Below, in pieces: positions 1 to 12,300 of a stretch of 64,000 bases of DNA (position 1 is the first letter of the stretch; every line of letters starts with the position of its first letter). The stretch is from assembly GCA_963662175.1 (NCBI GenBank), contig OY759214.1, positions 75,590,037 through 75,654,036 on the forward strand, in the 5' to 3' direction. The stretch is from Aradus depressus (taxonomy: Eukaryota; Arthropoda; Insecta; Hemiptera; Aradidae). The position numbers and the translations under genes were made by a program. Below the pieces are notes generated by a model. That model saw nothing but the letters and a program-made list of their open reading frames with translations. It was not told where the DNA came from and did not search any database.

Positions 1-1301
1 AATTTCAACTGTGAAATATTGCGAAGAAGGCTAGATAAAGGGTGTCCAGTTGGAAATAAACAGTCCGATCGTAATGGCAGAAGAGAGAAAGATAGAGGTC
101 TTCTTAAGAAACGGAGTTCATGCAGCAGGAAATCTACACGTTCAAATATAGAAAAATCAAATAACAAATCTATTATCAGAAAAAAAGTTGCACTCCACAC
201 TGGTTTAAATGTTATTAAAAAAATGAAATACAAACACTGGATTAAAGTCGAATTTCTTTATAATTATCTTCAGAAAAAGAAAACAATTGAATTTAATTAT
301 TTGAAAGAAAAAATTATTGAAATGCTTCAAGATTTGTGTGGTAGGAAATCATACGGTTATGCTCTCATGAAAATAGACAGATCCCAAGATAGAGCAATCA
401 TGAAATTTTCTAAATTAGTTCTCAACTTGTATCATCATGCTTGTCTTGGTGAAAAAATGAAAGAATCCGATATATTTGATCCAGATAGTGAAGGTACTCC
501 CATTTCAAAAATTATAAAATGTGCTCAAATGAAAGATAAAAAAATGTCATCAGAAGTGCTCACTTGCTCACCATTGAAAAAAAAGAAGGGTTCACATTGC
601 ATTGCATGTACATTTGAAACAGAAAGTGAATTTGGAACAAAAATAGTAGAAAATAAGAAAAAAAATGATAAAAAGATTATAAATCCTCCATGGAATTATC
701 ATCGTCCTATAATTCAGGACTCCAAAAGTCCTCAGGAGACAAGAAGTTCAAAACAAGTGAGTTTATCTGATTTGAAAATATATTCTTGTCCTTCTACAAT
801 CACAATGACAACTAATTTTTGTTTGAGTTCTGGAAATACATGGGATATATACAGACAAACAAGACAAGAGTTGACAGAATCAGATCCAGTCTCTCTTATT
901 ATTGAACATCAGCAAATCGATATCAAAAAACAGTCAGGACTCACTGTACACAGAAGTGTTGACAATTTCAGAAGTAAATCAGATACAAATAGAAATTATG
1001 TACCACTGTCAGATGAGAGTCAAATATTAAGATATTTTTCTTCTTGTGAAGACATTAAGATGAATACATCTGCGTTGAATACTATAAAACAATTTTCACC
1101 AATAAATTTTCAAAATCTAACAGATGGTGTAGATGAAAGTGGGGATTTTGCTGAATGTGAATGTGAGTGTGAAATTAAGGTTTTATCTGAAAATTTTGCA
1201 TCAAAAGCTGAATCTGAACTTATATTGGATCAATTTAAATCGAGCAAAAAGGAAGATGAAAAAATATCTGAAAAAAAGGAAGACGATTCAAATAAGGCTA
1301 T
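1..1301 (+). CDS. Unrecognised host gene, 5'-truncated large exon
   Basis: The frame is open from the first base of the window, so the exon continues to the left. It encodes a lysine- and serine-rich, mostly hydrophilic protein with one compact helical stretch at about residues 80-145 (tryptophan and tyrosine containing, ending near LVLNLYHHACLGE). I recognise no domain. The frame runs on to a stop at 1384-1386, but a donor AT|GTATGA at 1301/1302 leaves phase 2, exactly what the next exon at 2501 needs. A second donor with the same phase, CG|GTCAGA at 1352/1353, cannot be excluded. Joined to the next two exons it gives 497 residues (514 with the alternative donor). An acidic Glu/Asp/Lys-rich tail precedes the splice site. 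Exon structure is inferred; function is unknown. Confidence 0.6.
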
Positions 1302-1410
1302 GTATGACCTTTTTAGTAAACTTGATTTCATAATAATTTTTAATATTATCCGGTCAGAAAAGATCTCTGTAAAAATAACTAATTAGATTGATAATATTTT
1401 CTATTGTACG

Positions 1411-1675
1411 TCATGCCCGCGCTTTTAACTATAAGGTCATATCGCCTACTACCAAAGCGTTCTTTTGTCGCTCTGGGGAACATGAGCCCGACTCTACAGT
1501 GGGAGCTCTGAATTTTGCCTACCCATGTTTAGTTATTTACTATGGGTAGAGGTGTCTTAAACGATTATCTGACATCATACAGGCTCGGGATCATCGCTTA
1601 ATATTCCATCCGAAGGACGGCGTGCTTGACGGTGGCCCCGGACCTTTGAACCTGCGATCTTGAGCTCTGGGCAAT
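1411..1675 (-). repeat. SINE copy 1 (tRNA-derived family)
   Basis: Reads as the reverse complement of the SINE family best seen at 48797-49137. The shared blocks are the GAGCTCAAGATCGC head region, the GTCCTTCGGATG block, the CCTGTATGATGTCAG block and the GTAGTAGGCGATATGACC block. It is diverged from the others and lies in the first visible intron of the + strand host gene. Confidence 0.75.
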
Positions 1676-2019
1676 GTAGTATCTTGTAGGTGAATAAACC
1701 TAGGTAGACATATTTAGGTCTCCACCTGTGGAGTAGGACTCAAGTCCACAAGAGCGCTTGTTATTATTTTTGCTCAGTTCATGGTTAAACCATTCAGCCA
1801 GCTCCTCCAAAAAATGTATATCCAGCTGATAGGACTAAAAATCAATGGTCGTAAAAAATGAGGTTTAGGTCCTTCTGCCCGGACACCATTGGTATTTATT
1901 GTGAATTCAAAATTTTGTACAACCGACAAATCGATAATTTTTCCTACTTTAAATACAAAAATACATGATAAACTAAACCCTCAATAATTTATTTTTCCGC
2001 TAAATATCTATCTATATAT

Positions 2020-2406
2020 GAGGAGTTTGGAGCCAGAGCGGACCAACTGGTTTAAACTGAACAGGAAGAAGATGGCAATTGAAAATTGAGTACATTTTGT
2101 TTATCTCCATAAATGGGCCCCAAATATTTATTTATATTTGAAATTTTAGAATAGTATAGTATTGGATGAGTGATCCCTTTTTGTGTTCTATAAAGTTTTT
2201 GAAGGCCGTATGATCCATTGTGACTTTGAAAATATATGCACAAAATATTTGTGGACTAAACTTAAAGTGCTGCTATCTATCACTGAAGTGAAGAAACTAA
2301 GTGATCCACACTGGTTTTGAAAAAGGGAACCTATGCCAACATCAAGATGGTAATAACTCATTTTCCGAAAAATTGTGGGTTGGTCCGCTCTGGCTCCAAA
2401 CTCCTC
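2020..2406. mobile_element. MITE copy 1 with 28-bp terminal inverted repeats
   Basis: 387 bp. It starts GAGGAGTTTGGAGCCAGAGC and ends with the inverted match of the same sequence, the arms being near perfect over about 28 bp. AT-rich flanks (ATAT) may be the target duplication. A second copy lies at 28626-29000. There is no real coding capacity. The superfamily is not identified. It sits in an intron of the + strand gene. Confidence 0.85.
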
Positions 2407-2500
2407 ATATAGCTCTCCAGAGAATTTTTTTCTGACAGACCATAATATGGTTTATATATTATATAAAATGTAAATAATTGTAAATTTATTAAACTTTTAG

Positions 2501-2661
2501 CCTTGATGAACAATCCTCGTCGCATTGCTTTATTAGTAAGAACCAGATCCGACTATTCATGGCACTCCTGACAACACTGGCCCTTGGCTATTATGGTATT
2601 ATAGAAGAAAATCCATCTTTGAGGCATTCGATCAAAAGTCAACTCCGAACACTGCTCCAAG
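2501..2661 (+). CDS. Unrecognised host gene, internal exon
   Basis: 161 bp bounded by the acceptor AAACTTTTAG|CC and the donor CTCCAAG|GTAACT. The first base completes a codon and one base is left over, so the phase is 2 in and 1 out. It encodes a possible membrane segment (IRLFMALLTTLALGYYGII) followed by a charged helix. Neither visible splice partner breaks the frame, which supports a real exon; the protein family is not recognised. Confidence 0.65.
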
Positions 2662-3004
2662 GTAACTAGATATACATTCATTTAATTGTTTATTAGTTTT
2701 TAATATAGTTATCCTGATTGGCTAGGCAGAAAAAATCACAACCATGGCACATCTAGGAGTGGACTGTATTCGATATTTGGTTCAGGAGAAATTAAATTGT
2801 GTTATTAAATATTAAAAGTTAATATTTTCATGTACTTATGTACTTGTTGTCTTGAAGCTGGATACATTCTCCTATTCCTTTTTTGATTTTCGATTCAAAA
2901 ACTAGCAATTATAGACTTTTAGGGAAATACTCCTACCATCAGTAACTATAATTTTTCTGTTATTTGACATAATTGTGATAAAATATCTTGACTTATAAAA
3001 CAAA

Positions 3005-3280
3005 GGCGCCCGTAGCATGCTTGTTTCCTGAGCTCAAGATCGTGGGATCGACACCAGGCCGTGGGCCACAGATAGGCTTTCATTTGGAAGGTGAAAAAAA
3101 CATGTGCATGCCGTCCTTCGGTTGGGACGTTAAGCGGTGGTTCCGACCCTGTTCCATGTCAGGTACTCGTGAATAAAAAAATTAGGATAGGCACAATTTA
3201 GGACCCCCATAGTAGAGTCAGGCTCATGTCCACCAGTCACGATAGAGCGCTCTGGTAGTAGGCGATATATGACCCGTCAA
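3005..3280 (+). repeat. SINE copy 2
   Basis: Shows the tRNA-like head (GGCGCCCGTAGC, then CTGAGCTCAAGATCGTGGG with a degraded B box), the CCGTCCTTCGG block and the GAGCGCTCTGGTAGTAGGCG block of the family. It lies between exons of the + strand gene. Confidence 0.8.
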
Positions 3281-3472
3281 TAATCAGATGAACCTTAAAT
3301 AAATATTAAAAAAGAAAATATTAATATATAGATACTGATGATGGGTGAAATTCCTGGAACGTCTCAGGTTTAAGTATGTTTTAAACTCAAAAACTAATTG
3401 GTAGAATAATATAGCTGCCAAATATATTATTATAATAAATTTATTATTTAAACATTTTCATTTCTATTCCAG

Positions 3473-3504
3473 GAGTATTACGTTTTGTGGAAGAAACATT
3501 GTGA
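3473..3504 (+). CDS. Unrecognised host gene, terminal coding exon
   Basis: The acceptor TTTCTATTCCAG|GAG is followed by ten codons and a TGA. The first two bases complete the codon left open at 2661, giving the C-terminus GVLRFVEETL. It is short, but phase and acceptor are both good. A 3' UTR probably follows; no clear AATAAA is visible nearby. Confidence 0.55.
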
Positions 3505-3800
3505 AATATTGCTACTGTCGTCATTGTACTCTCTTCGTCCTGTTTGTATGTATAGAAAATTCTTAAAACTGAAATAGATTTCTAATGACTCACTGTTCTA
3601 CTATATTTTCTGAAGTATACTCAGTGGTTCTCAGCGTAGTCCAGATCAAGAGAATCTAAAAAAAGATTATAGTAGTCTCCCGATTATCCGGAAACTGACT
3701 AACCGGGTTATCTGACACAAGAAAAGGTCAGAGATCACTCAGTAAAGGTTTTCATATTTTGCATATTCACACTAAGAGCTATACAAGAAATCGTCGGTGA
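3505..3800. other. Intergenic or 3' UTR, pogo-like fragment
   Basis: No gene seen. At about 3677-3720 the sequence CTCCCGATTATCCGG followed by AACCGGGTTATCTGACAC resembles the ends of pogo/Tigger DNA transposons, too short to classify firmly. Confidence 0.35.
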
Positions 3801-4640
3801 ATCACCGGCAATGTACTTCCCTAGAACAAAATAATTAATTTTTCGCTCTACCTCCAAAACCATTCGATCGTTTGAGTTAATATTCAAGAGTTCATGGGAA
3901 CCAGTAAGGTCAACCCTTGCTATGAGATTTGTATCTGTATAAGCAATAATGTTTCATTCTTTGTTTTTCAATTTTACTGTGAAAGTGTTTTTTAGTTTTT
4001 TGTAATCTCAGCAATAATTGTATTATAGTTTTTAATATTATTATTGATTGCCTTATTTCGAAATTCAAGAAGAAGCAATTTTTTAATTTGTATTTTCATA
4101 TTTATCCATTTCATTTTTTGGATATAATTATTTCATCTCAATACTTTACTATGTCAATTTTCTTTTTTTTTTTTTTCACTGTAGTTGATACACTTTATAT
4201 AGGTATATTCTTTTTTATATTTTATTTAAGAAGGCTGGCTGAACTCCTTCCAATGAAATGTATTTTATTTCAAATGGAATAAAGATTATTATTAATATAT
4301 TCAAGAGTTCACATACGGGCTCACGGGGGCAAATTCTCATATTAAAATTACATTGGCAGTTATCAAGGTTTTGTGAAATGATCCCTCTTCCCTTCTGCCG
4401 ATATCGCTGAAATTTGACAGGTTATGTCCTCATTGGGATTTGACTTCACATATGAAATTTTGTGTCGATACATTCATTCTATCGAGAGTTGTGTCCATAG
4501 ACACCCACACAGACTTTTTTCATATTTTGAATATGGAGATTGGAAAACATGGAATTCCGATGAAAACACGGCATCGAATTGTTGACCGATTACATAACTT
4601 CCACATACTTCGTATAGTTGGGGAAGTAGAATCAAGGTGA
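3800..4640. repeat. Repeat family A copy, split by a LINE insertion
   Basis: Contains the conserved end block (CGCTCTACCTCCAAAACC, then CGATCGTTTGAGTTAA) and internal units built on TACATTCATT..GGCAGTTAT. Other copies are at 5560-5760, 25660-26180, 31340-32345, 44690-45020 and 46496-46600. The unit is interrupted at 3895-4296. Confidence 0.65.
3895..4296 (+). mobile_element. 5'-truncated LINE, 3' end only
   Basis: A 402-bp insert flanked by a perfect 15-bp target-site duplication ATATTCAAGAGTTCA at 3880-3894 and 4297-4311. The insert ends TGGAATAAAGATTATTATTAAT, a LINE-like 3' tail similar to the one near 12420. No coding sequence remains. Confidence 0.75.
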
Positions 4641-4739
4641 GTTGGGGCAAGAGCCTAAGTCCCGAGTATGATACAAATGATCTTACAATGGCGCCATAAA
4701 GATGAGATTAAAAAATAATTGTGACAGCCACTAGAGTGC

Positions 4740-4990
4740 ACTAAATTTCATATTAAGGGGCCTAAATTTCATAATAAGGGGCCCATAGACGTACAATAAT
4801 ATTGCGCAAATGAATTTCACAAATAAATTGAGGTGTCCCACACACGTACAATAATACTGCACAATAATCAAGGTTGTGCAATGAAGTTGATGTGTGGATG
4901 ATATTGGAAGGTTGCACAATATATTGTGCAAAGAGGGCATAGACTTGCAATATTATTGCGAAATTCATTCTGTTTGTCGTTTTGTGAGCA
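4740..4990. repeat. Harbinger 5' terminal region
   Basis: Contains a repeated end-like motif: AGGGGCCCATAGACGTACAA at about 4780 and GGTGTCCCACACACGTACAA at about 4832, each followed by TAATA(T/C)TGC. A TTA precedes the first GGGG-type motif, as is usual for Harbinger targets. It leads straight into the transposase exon. Exact termini cannot be fixed. Confidence 0.4.
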
Positions 4991-4996
4991 AGTAAA

Positions 4997-5425
4997 ATGA
5001 TGAGTGACACTGAACTGTGCTGTATTTTGATTGCCGTGGGTACAAGTATGAAAAAAAAGAATCAACGCAAAGGTAGGAAGTGGGCGAAACAGAGGTTAAA
5101 AGAGAGAGAACAGCATACTCATGAAACGTTACTCAATGAACTGAGAGTATGTGAACCGAACGATTTCCGAAACTTTCTACGGGTCAATGCGGAATTATTT
5201 GATAAACTCCTGGCTATGGTTGCTCCGCAAATCGAGAGAAAAGATACTGTAATGCGAGAAGCTATTCCGGCAAGTCAGCGTCTTTCAATCACTTTACGTT
5301 ACCTCACAACTGGGAATACCTATGAAGACATGAAGTTTCTGACTGCAGTATCACCACAGTCGCTAGGCCAAATTGTTGTGGAAACATGTACAGCTTTGAT
5401 CTCCAGCCTCAATGAATACATAAAG
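4997..5425 (+). pseudogene. PIF/Harbinger transposase, N-terminal exon only
   Basis: Encodes about 143 residues of a HARBI1-like transposase: a basic start (KKKNQRKGRKW), then LLNELRVCEPNDFRNFLRVN, and the conserved MREAIPASQRLSITLRYLTTG block and a stretch ending SLNEYIK. A good donor, ATAAAG|GTAACA, follows at 5425. The family needs a downstream DDE nuclease exon. None is seen: the frame stops at 5503 and repeat DNA follows, so the copy is 3'-truncated. ATG at 4997 gives the longest start; an internal ATG at 5049 is also possible. In intact elements this protein works with a partner Myb/SANT protein, absent here. Confidence 0.85.
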
Positions 5426-5559
5426 GTAACACATTTCACCATCACCATTTTATTTGACATGAAAAGGATAGGAATTGATAAAGTATTAAGCAGTGGTAAA
5501 TGAAAAAAAGGCAAAACCTCATGAAGACAATTATTTTTCAATGAAATCAGTCAAAGGAA

Positions 5560-5760
5560 AAGGGGGTTCTCTACTCAACCTTAATAAATGCCGATGTAAT
5601 GAAATTATCGACACAAATTTTAGTATGAGCGTTTACCAGCCTCGTAAGTCAACTATTGAATATTAGCACAAACGGTAGATTGTTTTTAGAGTTAGAGCGA
5701 TAACTTAATGTATTTATTTATTCTGAGGAAGTACATTGCCTTTGAACCGACGAATTTTTT
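5560..5760. repeat. Repeat family A fragment
   Basis: Carries TGTAATGAAATTATCGACAC, then AGTCAACTATTGAATATTAG, CACAAACGG, and the GAAGTACATTGCC end of the family. Truncated relative to the array at 31340-32345. Confidence 0.6.
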
Positions 5761-6109
5761 TTAAATACCTTTTCATACAAATTATTTTTTGTTGTATTTT
5801 GACATTTTAAGAAACTTTAACATAATATTTTTTTATTACAAACGTACAATACAATGGCAGTTATAGCTATATCATATAGAATAATTGATTGAAAAAAATT
5901 GTATTACAATATAAATAAACGAAAAAAAGTTGATATGAATTAAATAAATAAAAAATCATCATGTATCGTGCTTATGTACCATCCTTTTGACAAAATACTC
6001 ATAAACAGGCGACTGTTTCCAAAATAAATATTTCAAAGAACATATACAAATTTAATGAAATTATAATAAGAGATACTCCACGTTTAATTTTTTTAACAAG
6101 TAATCTACG
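5761..6109. other. AT-rich intergenic spacer
   Basis: Lies between the two tail-to-tail host genes. No ORF, repeat or motif that I can support. It presumably contains the prominin 3' UTR and polyadenylation region. Confidence 0.5.
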
Positions 6110-6250
6110 TTAGTAAGATGAAGAATGTAAAATGACACTGTGTTTCTTGTGCTTTTTTTCATTTTTCAATATTGATGAGGTGCTACCGTGTACCAATAAT
6201 TTTGCTAAGTACTTCTTTGCCATTTGAAAGTCACCAACCATCATTGCTAT
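6110..6250 (-). other. Possible extra 3' exon, unproven
   Basis: A 46-codon open frame follows the acceptor-like TTTCACTTTCAG|AC at 6252 and runs to TAA at 6110-6112. Its phase does not fit the donor-like A|GTACGC in the preceding exon, so I do not include it in the prominin model. It could be an alternative exon or chance. Confidence 0.2.
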
Positions 6251-6306
6251 GTCTGAAAGTGAAAAAAAAATTAATATTTCTGATATGTATTAATATTGAA
6301 AATTAA

Positions 6307-6379
6307 TTAATTGTAAATGTTTGCGTACTCTGATGTCCATTCTGGAATCCCTTCATTCGTGCATGACTGCGATGTACTT
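6307..6379 (-). CDS. prom: Prominin terminal exon (cytoplasmic tail)
   Basis: The NAGNAG-type acceptor CAAG|AAG|TAC gives a start at 6379 or 6376, both keeping phase. It encodes a hydrophilic tail containing TNEGIPEWTSEYANIYN and ends with TAA at 6307-6309. An internal A|GTACGC could act as a donor to a further exon. This is the least certain exon of the gene. Confidence 0.5.
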
Positions 6380-9300
6380 CTTGAAAAAAAAAAAAAAAAC
6401 AGGAGTAAGGAACATTTTTAATTTGATGATAAAAAAAATTATCAGGTAACAATAAGTTTTAACTTTTGGGATTTTGTAAGGAGATTATTATAGGTTAGGT
6501 TAGGTTTTATGACTCATGAGGTCATATCGCCTTCTACCAGAGCGCTCTTTCGTCACTCTGGTGGACACGAGCCCGACTCTACTGTGGGAGTCCTAAATTT
6601 TGCGTACCCTAAATTTTTATTCACCTAGGGTAGGGGTCTTTAACGAGTACCTGACATCGTACAGGCTCGGGACCATCGCTTAACGTTCCATCCGAAGGGC
6701 GGCATGCTTAAGTTTATTTTACCTCCCAGATAAAATAAACTAAGGGCCTCGGTTGGGTTTCGAACCCACGTTCCTGAGCTCAGAAGCCAAGCACGCATAC
6801 CACTGAGTTACCGGCGTCCTCTAGATGATCTCAAATAATAGTAATTACAAACGGGAAAAACTCCCATCATCAATATCTATAGTCAATCATCAGTATCTAT
6901 AGTCCATCATCAGTGTATATATAGTCCATCATCAGTATCTATAGTACATGTGTTTGTGTTCTTTAGGTCAACTATTCCTTCTGTCATATAAAAGTCCACT
7001 CAATAAATATGTTCTATAAAATGAAGATTCTGAATGACAGAAGGAATAGGTAACATAAAGAACACGTGTAATATAGATACTGATGATGGGAGTGTTTCCT
7101 AAAACGTTTGTAATTGCTATTTTTTGAGAAGGCAAAAAATAAATGGTAGAAGTGATGCTGTAATAATATATTATATACGTTTTAAGTAATTTATCTATTG
7201 CGGCTCACATGAAGTAATAACATTTTATTATTGTTTATTCCATTTTTAACTAAATAAAATAAATATAAAAAAAGATTTGTGACAGGCTTGAGTCAGTAGA
7301 AGAGTATATCATGTCACAGATAGTCTGAGCTCACACAGGTTTTATTATGTGCTAGCCGGATTTCGAGGTTGCCCTCATCAACAGGCTGTGTGATAACTAT
7401 TTAAAAAGGTAAAATGATTAAATTAAATAAAAATGTGAAATAAAAAAATAAGCTACTCAAAACATTAACTATTTAAAATTTCATGGATGGAGACAGTTAC
7501 GTTGTTCCTGTTCCCATCTCAATTAAAAGGAGAATAATAAAAACACAAAGACTAAAAGAAGATAAATTAAAATATAATTAAGGGGAGAATATCCAGACAG
7601 CTTGAATAATATTAATTTGAGAAAAACTAATAGTTTGAGAAAAAATAATACAGTAATAATAAAATGGATGAGATGGAGGGAAATTCAAAGAAAGGGGAAT
7701 GAAATGCTAATGAGAGAGTGAGGATTGTATATCGAAGAGGAATTGGAACAGAGAGCAATTTGGAGGAAGCCATGGAAGGAGAGATTGGGAGGGGGTAGGG
7801 AGTTTTAGAGAGAGAAGGCTTGGACAAGGATCGAGTTGTGGGAGGCTGAGGAGCGATGGAAGGGGATGAAGAGGTCCGAAGGACGGGATCTGGTGGATGG
7901 AGGACTGTAATTGGAATATTTGGTGAAGGTAGTAGGAATCTTTGGATTATAGGATTTGGAAGAGGAACGAAGCAGGGAGGTAGTCTCGGAGGTAGAAGTG
8001 TTTGAGCCATTACAACTCTAAATACCAGGGCGAGATATGAGAGTCTCAGTGGACATCGAAAACATGCCCAGAGATCTGTATTATCTCTCAAAACAAATCA
8101 AATGATATATAAAACTCTACATAAACCAATGTGGACTTATTGACTTGAACAATCACGTTCAACCAAGAACCGCATCCAATCCAATCCAAAATCCTTCATG
8201 AAATAGCCAATGTTTCTTATTATAACTAGAGTAAATAACCCTTCTCATAGAACCTCCAAAGTTCCTTTCATTACCGAAGTAATCCTAGTAAAGTTCCCTT
8301 AGTTCTCACGATAATCCTTTAATTCGTGCTCTTCCTTCCGCCACACTTCCCAAAAATCCTGTAAGACGGTCGAAGCGCCAATGGCCCAGAGACCTTCTAG
8401 GAAGCAGCAGTGACAATGGTGAGTGACTGTAACTCAGTATTTTAGGGGATGTCACCATTTCCCCCAATGAGACATGAACTCAGTCATTTTTCCTGGATCT
8501 CATTAGATACTTAGATATGTACAATTCACAGCTGTAAATGTGTTATTATATAAATAAAAAAAAAATAATAATAATTTATAACTTCCAAATAAAACTTACA
8601 TCTCAGTCTCGTCAACCACTTGACTGTAGTATTCGATGAGTTTCAAACAGATAGGGGTTTGAATTAGAAATATTAACAGACACCACAAAGTAGAAAACCA
8701 AAACCCATTCTGAAAATAAATAAATATAAGTATATATTATTAACTTTAATAACAATTTAAGGAAAAGGGCTTATCATAGTGTGTTCTGGTAGGCTTGTGT
8801 GTTTTACTTTCTCAGCTATACCTACTATAAGATAAGTTATGTAATCAGATAGAAATTCGATGTTGTTTCCACCAAAACTTCTTATTTTCCAACCCCCTGA
8901 ATCCAAAAATGAAGAGAAAACATGTCCTGTTATCAATGGAAATCTCCCGATGGAATGAATACATCTGTAAATATAATATATTGTAGTACGAAGTATTATG
9001 GTAATTTTATAAGGGACCTCTCAGAGCCAACCCAGAGTAAACCATCTATTCATGTTCAGACAAATCGGAGAAGAGAAGGGGGAGGGGGAGGGGGGGGGGG
9101 GGGGGGAGGGAGCGCATTCATAGCGACTATTTACTCTCGAACATTTCGATAGGTCATTCGGATGTCCGTAAGTAAAACTCTTACTGATTTTCAGTCATTA
9201 TTTTTAAAAAAATTTATTTATTTTTTATTATTTTTTTATTTTTTTTATTTACCCTTCTTTTTTTATTTAATTTAATTTTTTTTTTTGTAACATTCATAAA

Positions 9301-12300
9301 TTCACAAATTTACATATGGTTTATACCGATTGTAAATATTCAAATTAAAGAATTATTAAAAAAAAAAAATTTCAGCCAAATCGGACAAAGAAGAACAGTT
9401 TGAAGGGAGAGCGGAAACATAATTTGCAACGAATAATTCGAGATAAGGAATTGAATTGCTGGTGATTTACGGTGATATTTTTTCATATTGTGATCCCGTG
9501 GTATATACTGGTGCAGCTTAAATTGCCTCCATCAGTACAGCCAGCTAATATAAGGCGAAAATAGAAATACATACATATTAGGGTGGTCCTTAAATATGCC
9601 ATTTCGCGATTTTGAAACGTGCGCACCCTAGAAAATTTCTTCAACCCGAAACAAAATTAAAAAACCCATGCCCCACAAGGGTTGAAATTTTAATGGAATT
9701 TAACATAGGATTCAACGACTATTGCTTTCGCGCATGCTTAGCTCCATAGGTTTTCATTGGTATTCTTAAAACTTATGGTATTTAGAGGTTTTCGAGGTCG
9801 TTGAATAAGATGCCGTTGTCAAAAAGTCGATTTTGACAGTTGACAGCTGTCAAAACGCTGTCAACAAGGCTCCAATTTTCAAAAAAGCCGTATAACAACG
9901 CTTTTTATATGTTTTCGCGGTCACTGAGCTCAAATTTTGGGTCAAAATTCAATTTCAACACATCACAGCTATCAACGTTGACCTCAACAAAACTTTATTT
10001 AGCAAATTATGATAAACTTTTTTAATCAATAACTAATTATATATTTAAAATTTATAATATTAATATACTTTAACAAAAAATTAATTTAAATTTGTAAACT
10101 CAAAAAAAACATTCTTAATTTAAATTCCGATCAAAAAAATGTAAACTAAGATTTATTCTGAGTCTAGAATTTTATGGTTGTTTATGTGAAAAATGAAGTT
10201 TTAAATTAATACTAACTTTTTTTTTTGTTCGATCGTTCTTATTCGAACAAAGGGATAATGTTTCAACATGATTTGTTGTAATAAATATTATTTCTTTAAA
10301 TTAAATTACTATGTGATATTTGCATTATGTGCCTTTAAAAACTACCCTAAGGCATGATTTAAATGAAATTATTTCAAAATTTCTCTTACAACTCTTTTTA
10401 AAACTGGGATGTGTTGAAATTGAATTTCGACCCGAAATTTGAGCTCAGTGACCGCGAAAACATATAAAAAGCGTTCTTATACGGCTTTTTTGAAAATTGG
10501 AGCCTTGTTGACAGCGTTTTGACAGCTGTCAACTGTCAAAATTGACTTTTTGACAACGGCATCTTATTCAGCGACCTCGAAAACCTCTAAATACCATAAG
10601 TTTTAAGAATACCAATGAATACCTATGGAGCTAAGCATGCGCGAAAGCAATAGTCGTTGAATCCTATGTTAAATTCCATTAAAATTTCAACCCTTGTGGG
10701 GCACGGGTTTTTTAATGGTATTTTTAATTTTTTTTAGCGCCAAAAATTTTGTTTCGGGTTGAAGAAATTTTCTAGGATGCGCACGTTTCAAAATCGCGAA
10801 ATGCCATATTTAAGGACCATCCTAATACATATATATATATGATAGATTAATCGATGATACATTATGATATAACTAATTGTTCTTTTCCTAGCCACCTCGA
10901 TTGGGTAACATTTAGTTAAACTTATACATATCTTTAAAAGCCTATTCAGCAAATAAAATAAAACATTTACCAGTGGATCAATGGTAAATCGACAGATGAG
11001 GAGTTTCATCGAACGATATAAATCCCAGAAAGGTTTACATGTTATATCCTTCACATTTTTTCGTACATGATTTTCGTAAAGAATCAAATATCTTCTCAAC
11101 CTTCCAATGTATTTATTGACTGCCTGCAACAAAATTGGAGTAAATAGATAATAACATATTAAACAAAAAAGTACTCGTTAAACTTGGGTAGTAGGGCTCA
11201 TGTCCACCAGAGTTGCGTAAAGCCCGCAAAAAATATCAGAATGATTTATATTTTTCGCAGGATTCTTGCAGAGGTGTCGTTTCTATTCCGAAAATATTCT
11301 AAGATAGGTAAACTATTCATTGTGACCAGAGGAAGTAGGGAGAGTCGTCACAAAATATCGTAGGTGAAGAATACTATATGACCCTTAGAAAAACATTAAC
11401 GAACTATAAGGCTTAGAAGATAGATATAAATAAAATAAATAAATATATATAATAATATATAAAACATAAAAAATATAAATTTTTGGTTAAACAAAAATAC
11501 TCAAAATGATTACGAACCTGACTTGATGTAACCTCTCCGTGATTGCTTATATAGTACTGTACTGCTTTCAAATGTGACAATGTCTGATTCACTTGTCTCT
11601 GAAGAGGACCAATTTTTAACTCCAAAGCTGTCAATTGATAAATAAGATGTTCCTTGAAAAATAACTCTATCATTATTTTATATATTTAAAACAAATATAT
11701 ATTATAATTTTTAATTTAATAAGTAAGCAACGAAATCTCTTCTAACGGACACCTCTATTTACCGAACTCCAGATAATAAACAGTTTTTTGCATCGATATT
11801 TTAATAGGAACTTCAATGTGTAATAACCCTCTATTTCTCTAGCTCCAATTCAAATCCCATATCCACCAGAAAGTCACTAGATCCCGTCCCTCTGATCATT
11901 ACCTTCCTTCCCACAGGACAACAACCTACCACAACTCCTTCCTTATCCAGGCTAACTCCCTCTGGAATTCTCTCCCTCTTCAGATCCGCCATGCTCCTTC
12001 TCTTCATTCATTTAAGTCCCTACTTTTCCATTATCTCCTAACTCAGCAAACCTCTGATTCCTAAGGCGGGCTCCTATGAGATAGTTCTCGTCTTCCTATC
12101 TATAAGTATCTCACTCCACTCGACAAATTGTCACTCTTCTGTTTCATCGGTCCAGTTTTAGCGATTAAATTAATATATAACTCACTATTGTTATTATGTT
12201 TTACATTATTATTCATACTTTGTTTTTTCTTATTTTTATTTTATTTATTTTTTCCATTAATTTTCACCAGTTTATTTTATTGTTTTAATCATTGCCTCTC

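Noticed and set aside
7627..8091. 154-codon Pro/Ser-rich minus ORF
   Set aside because: Out-of-frame reading of a decayed LINE 3' end.
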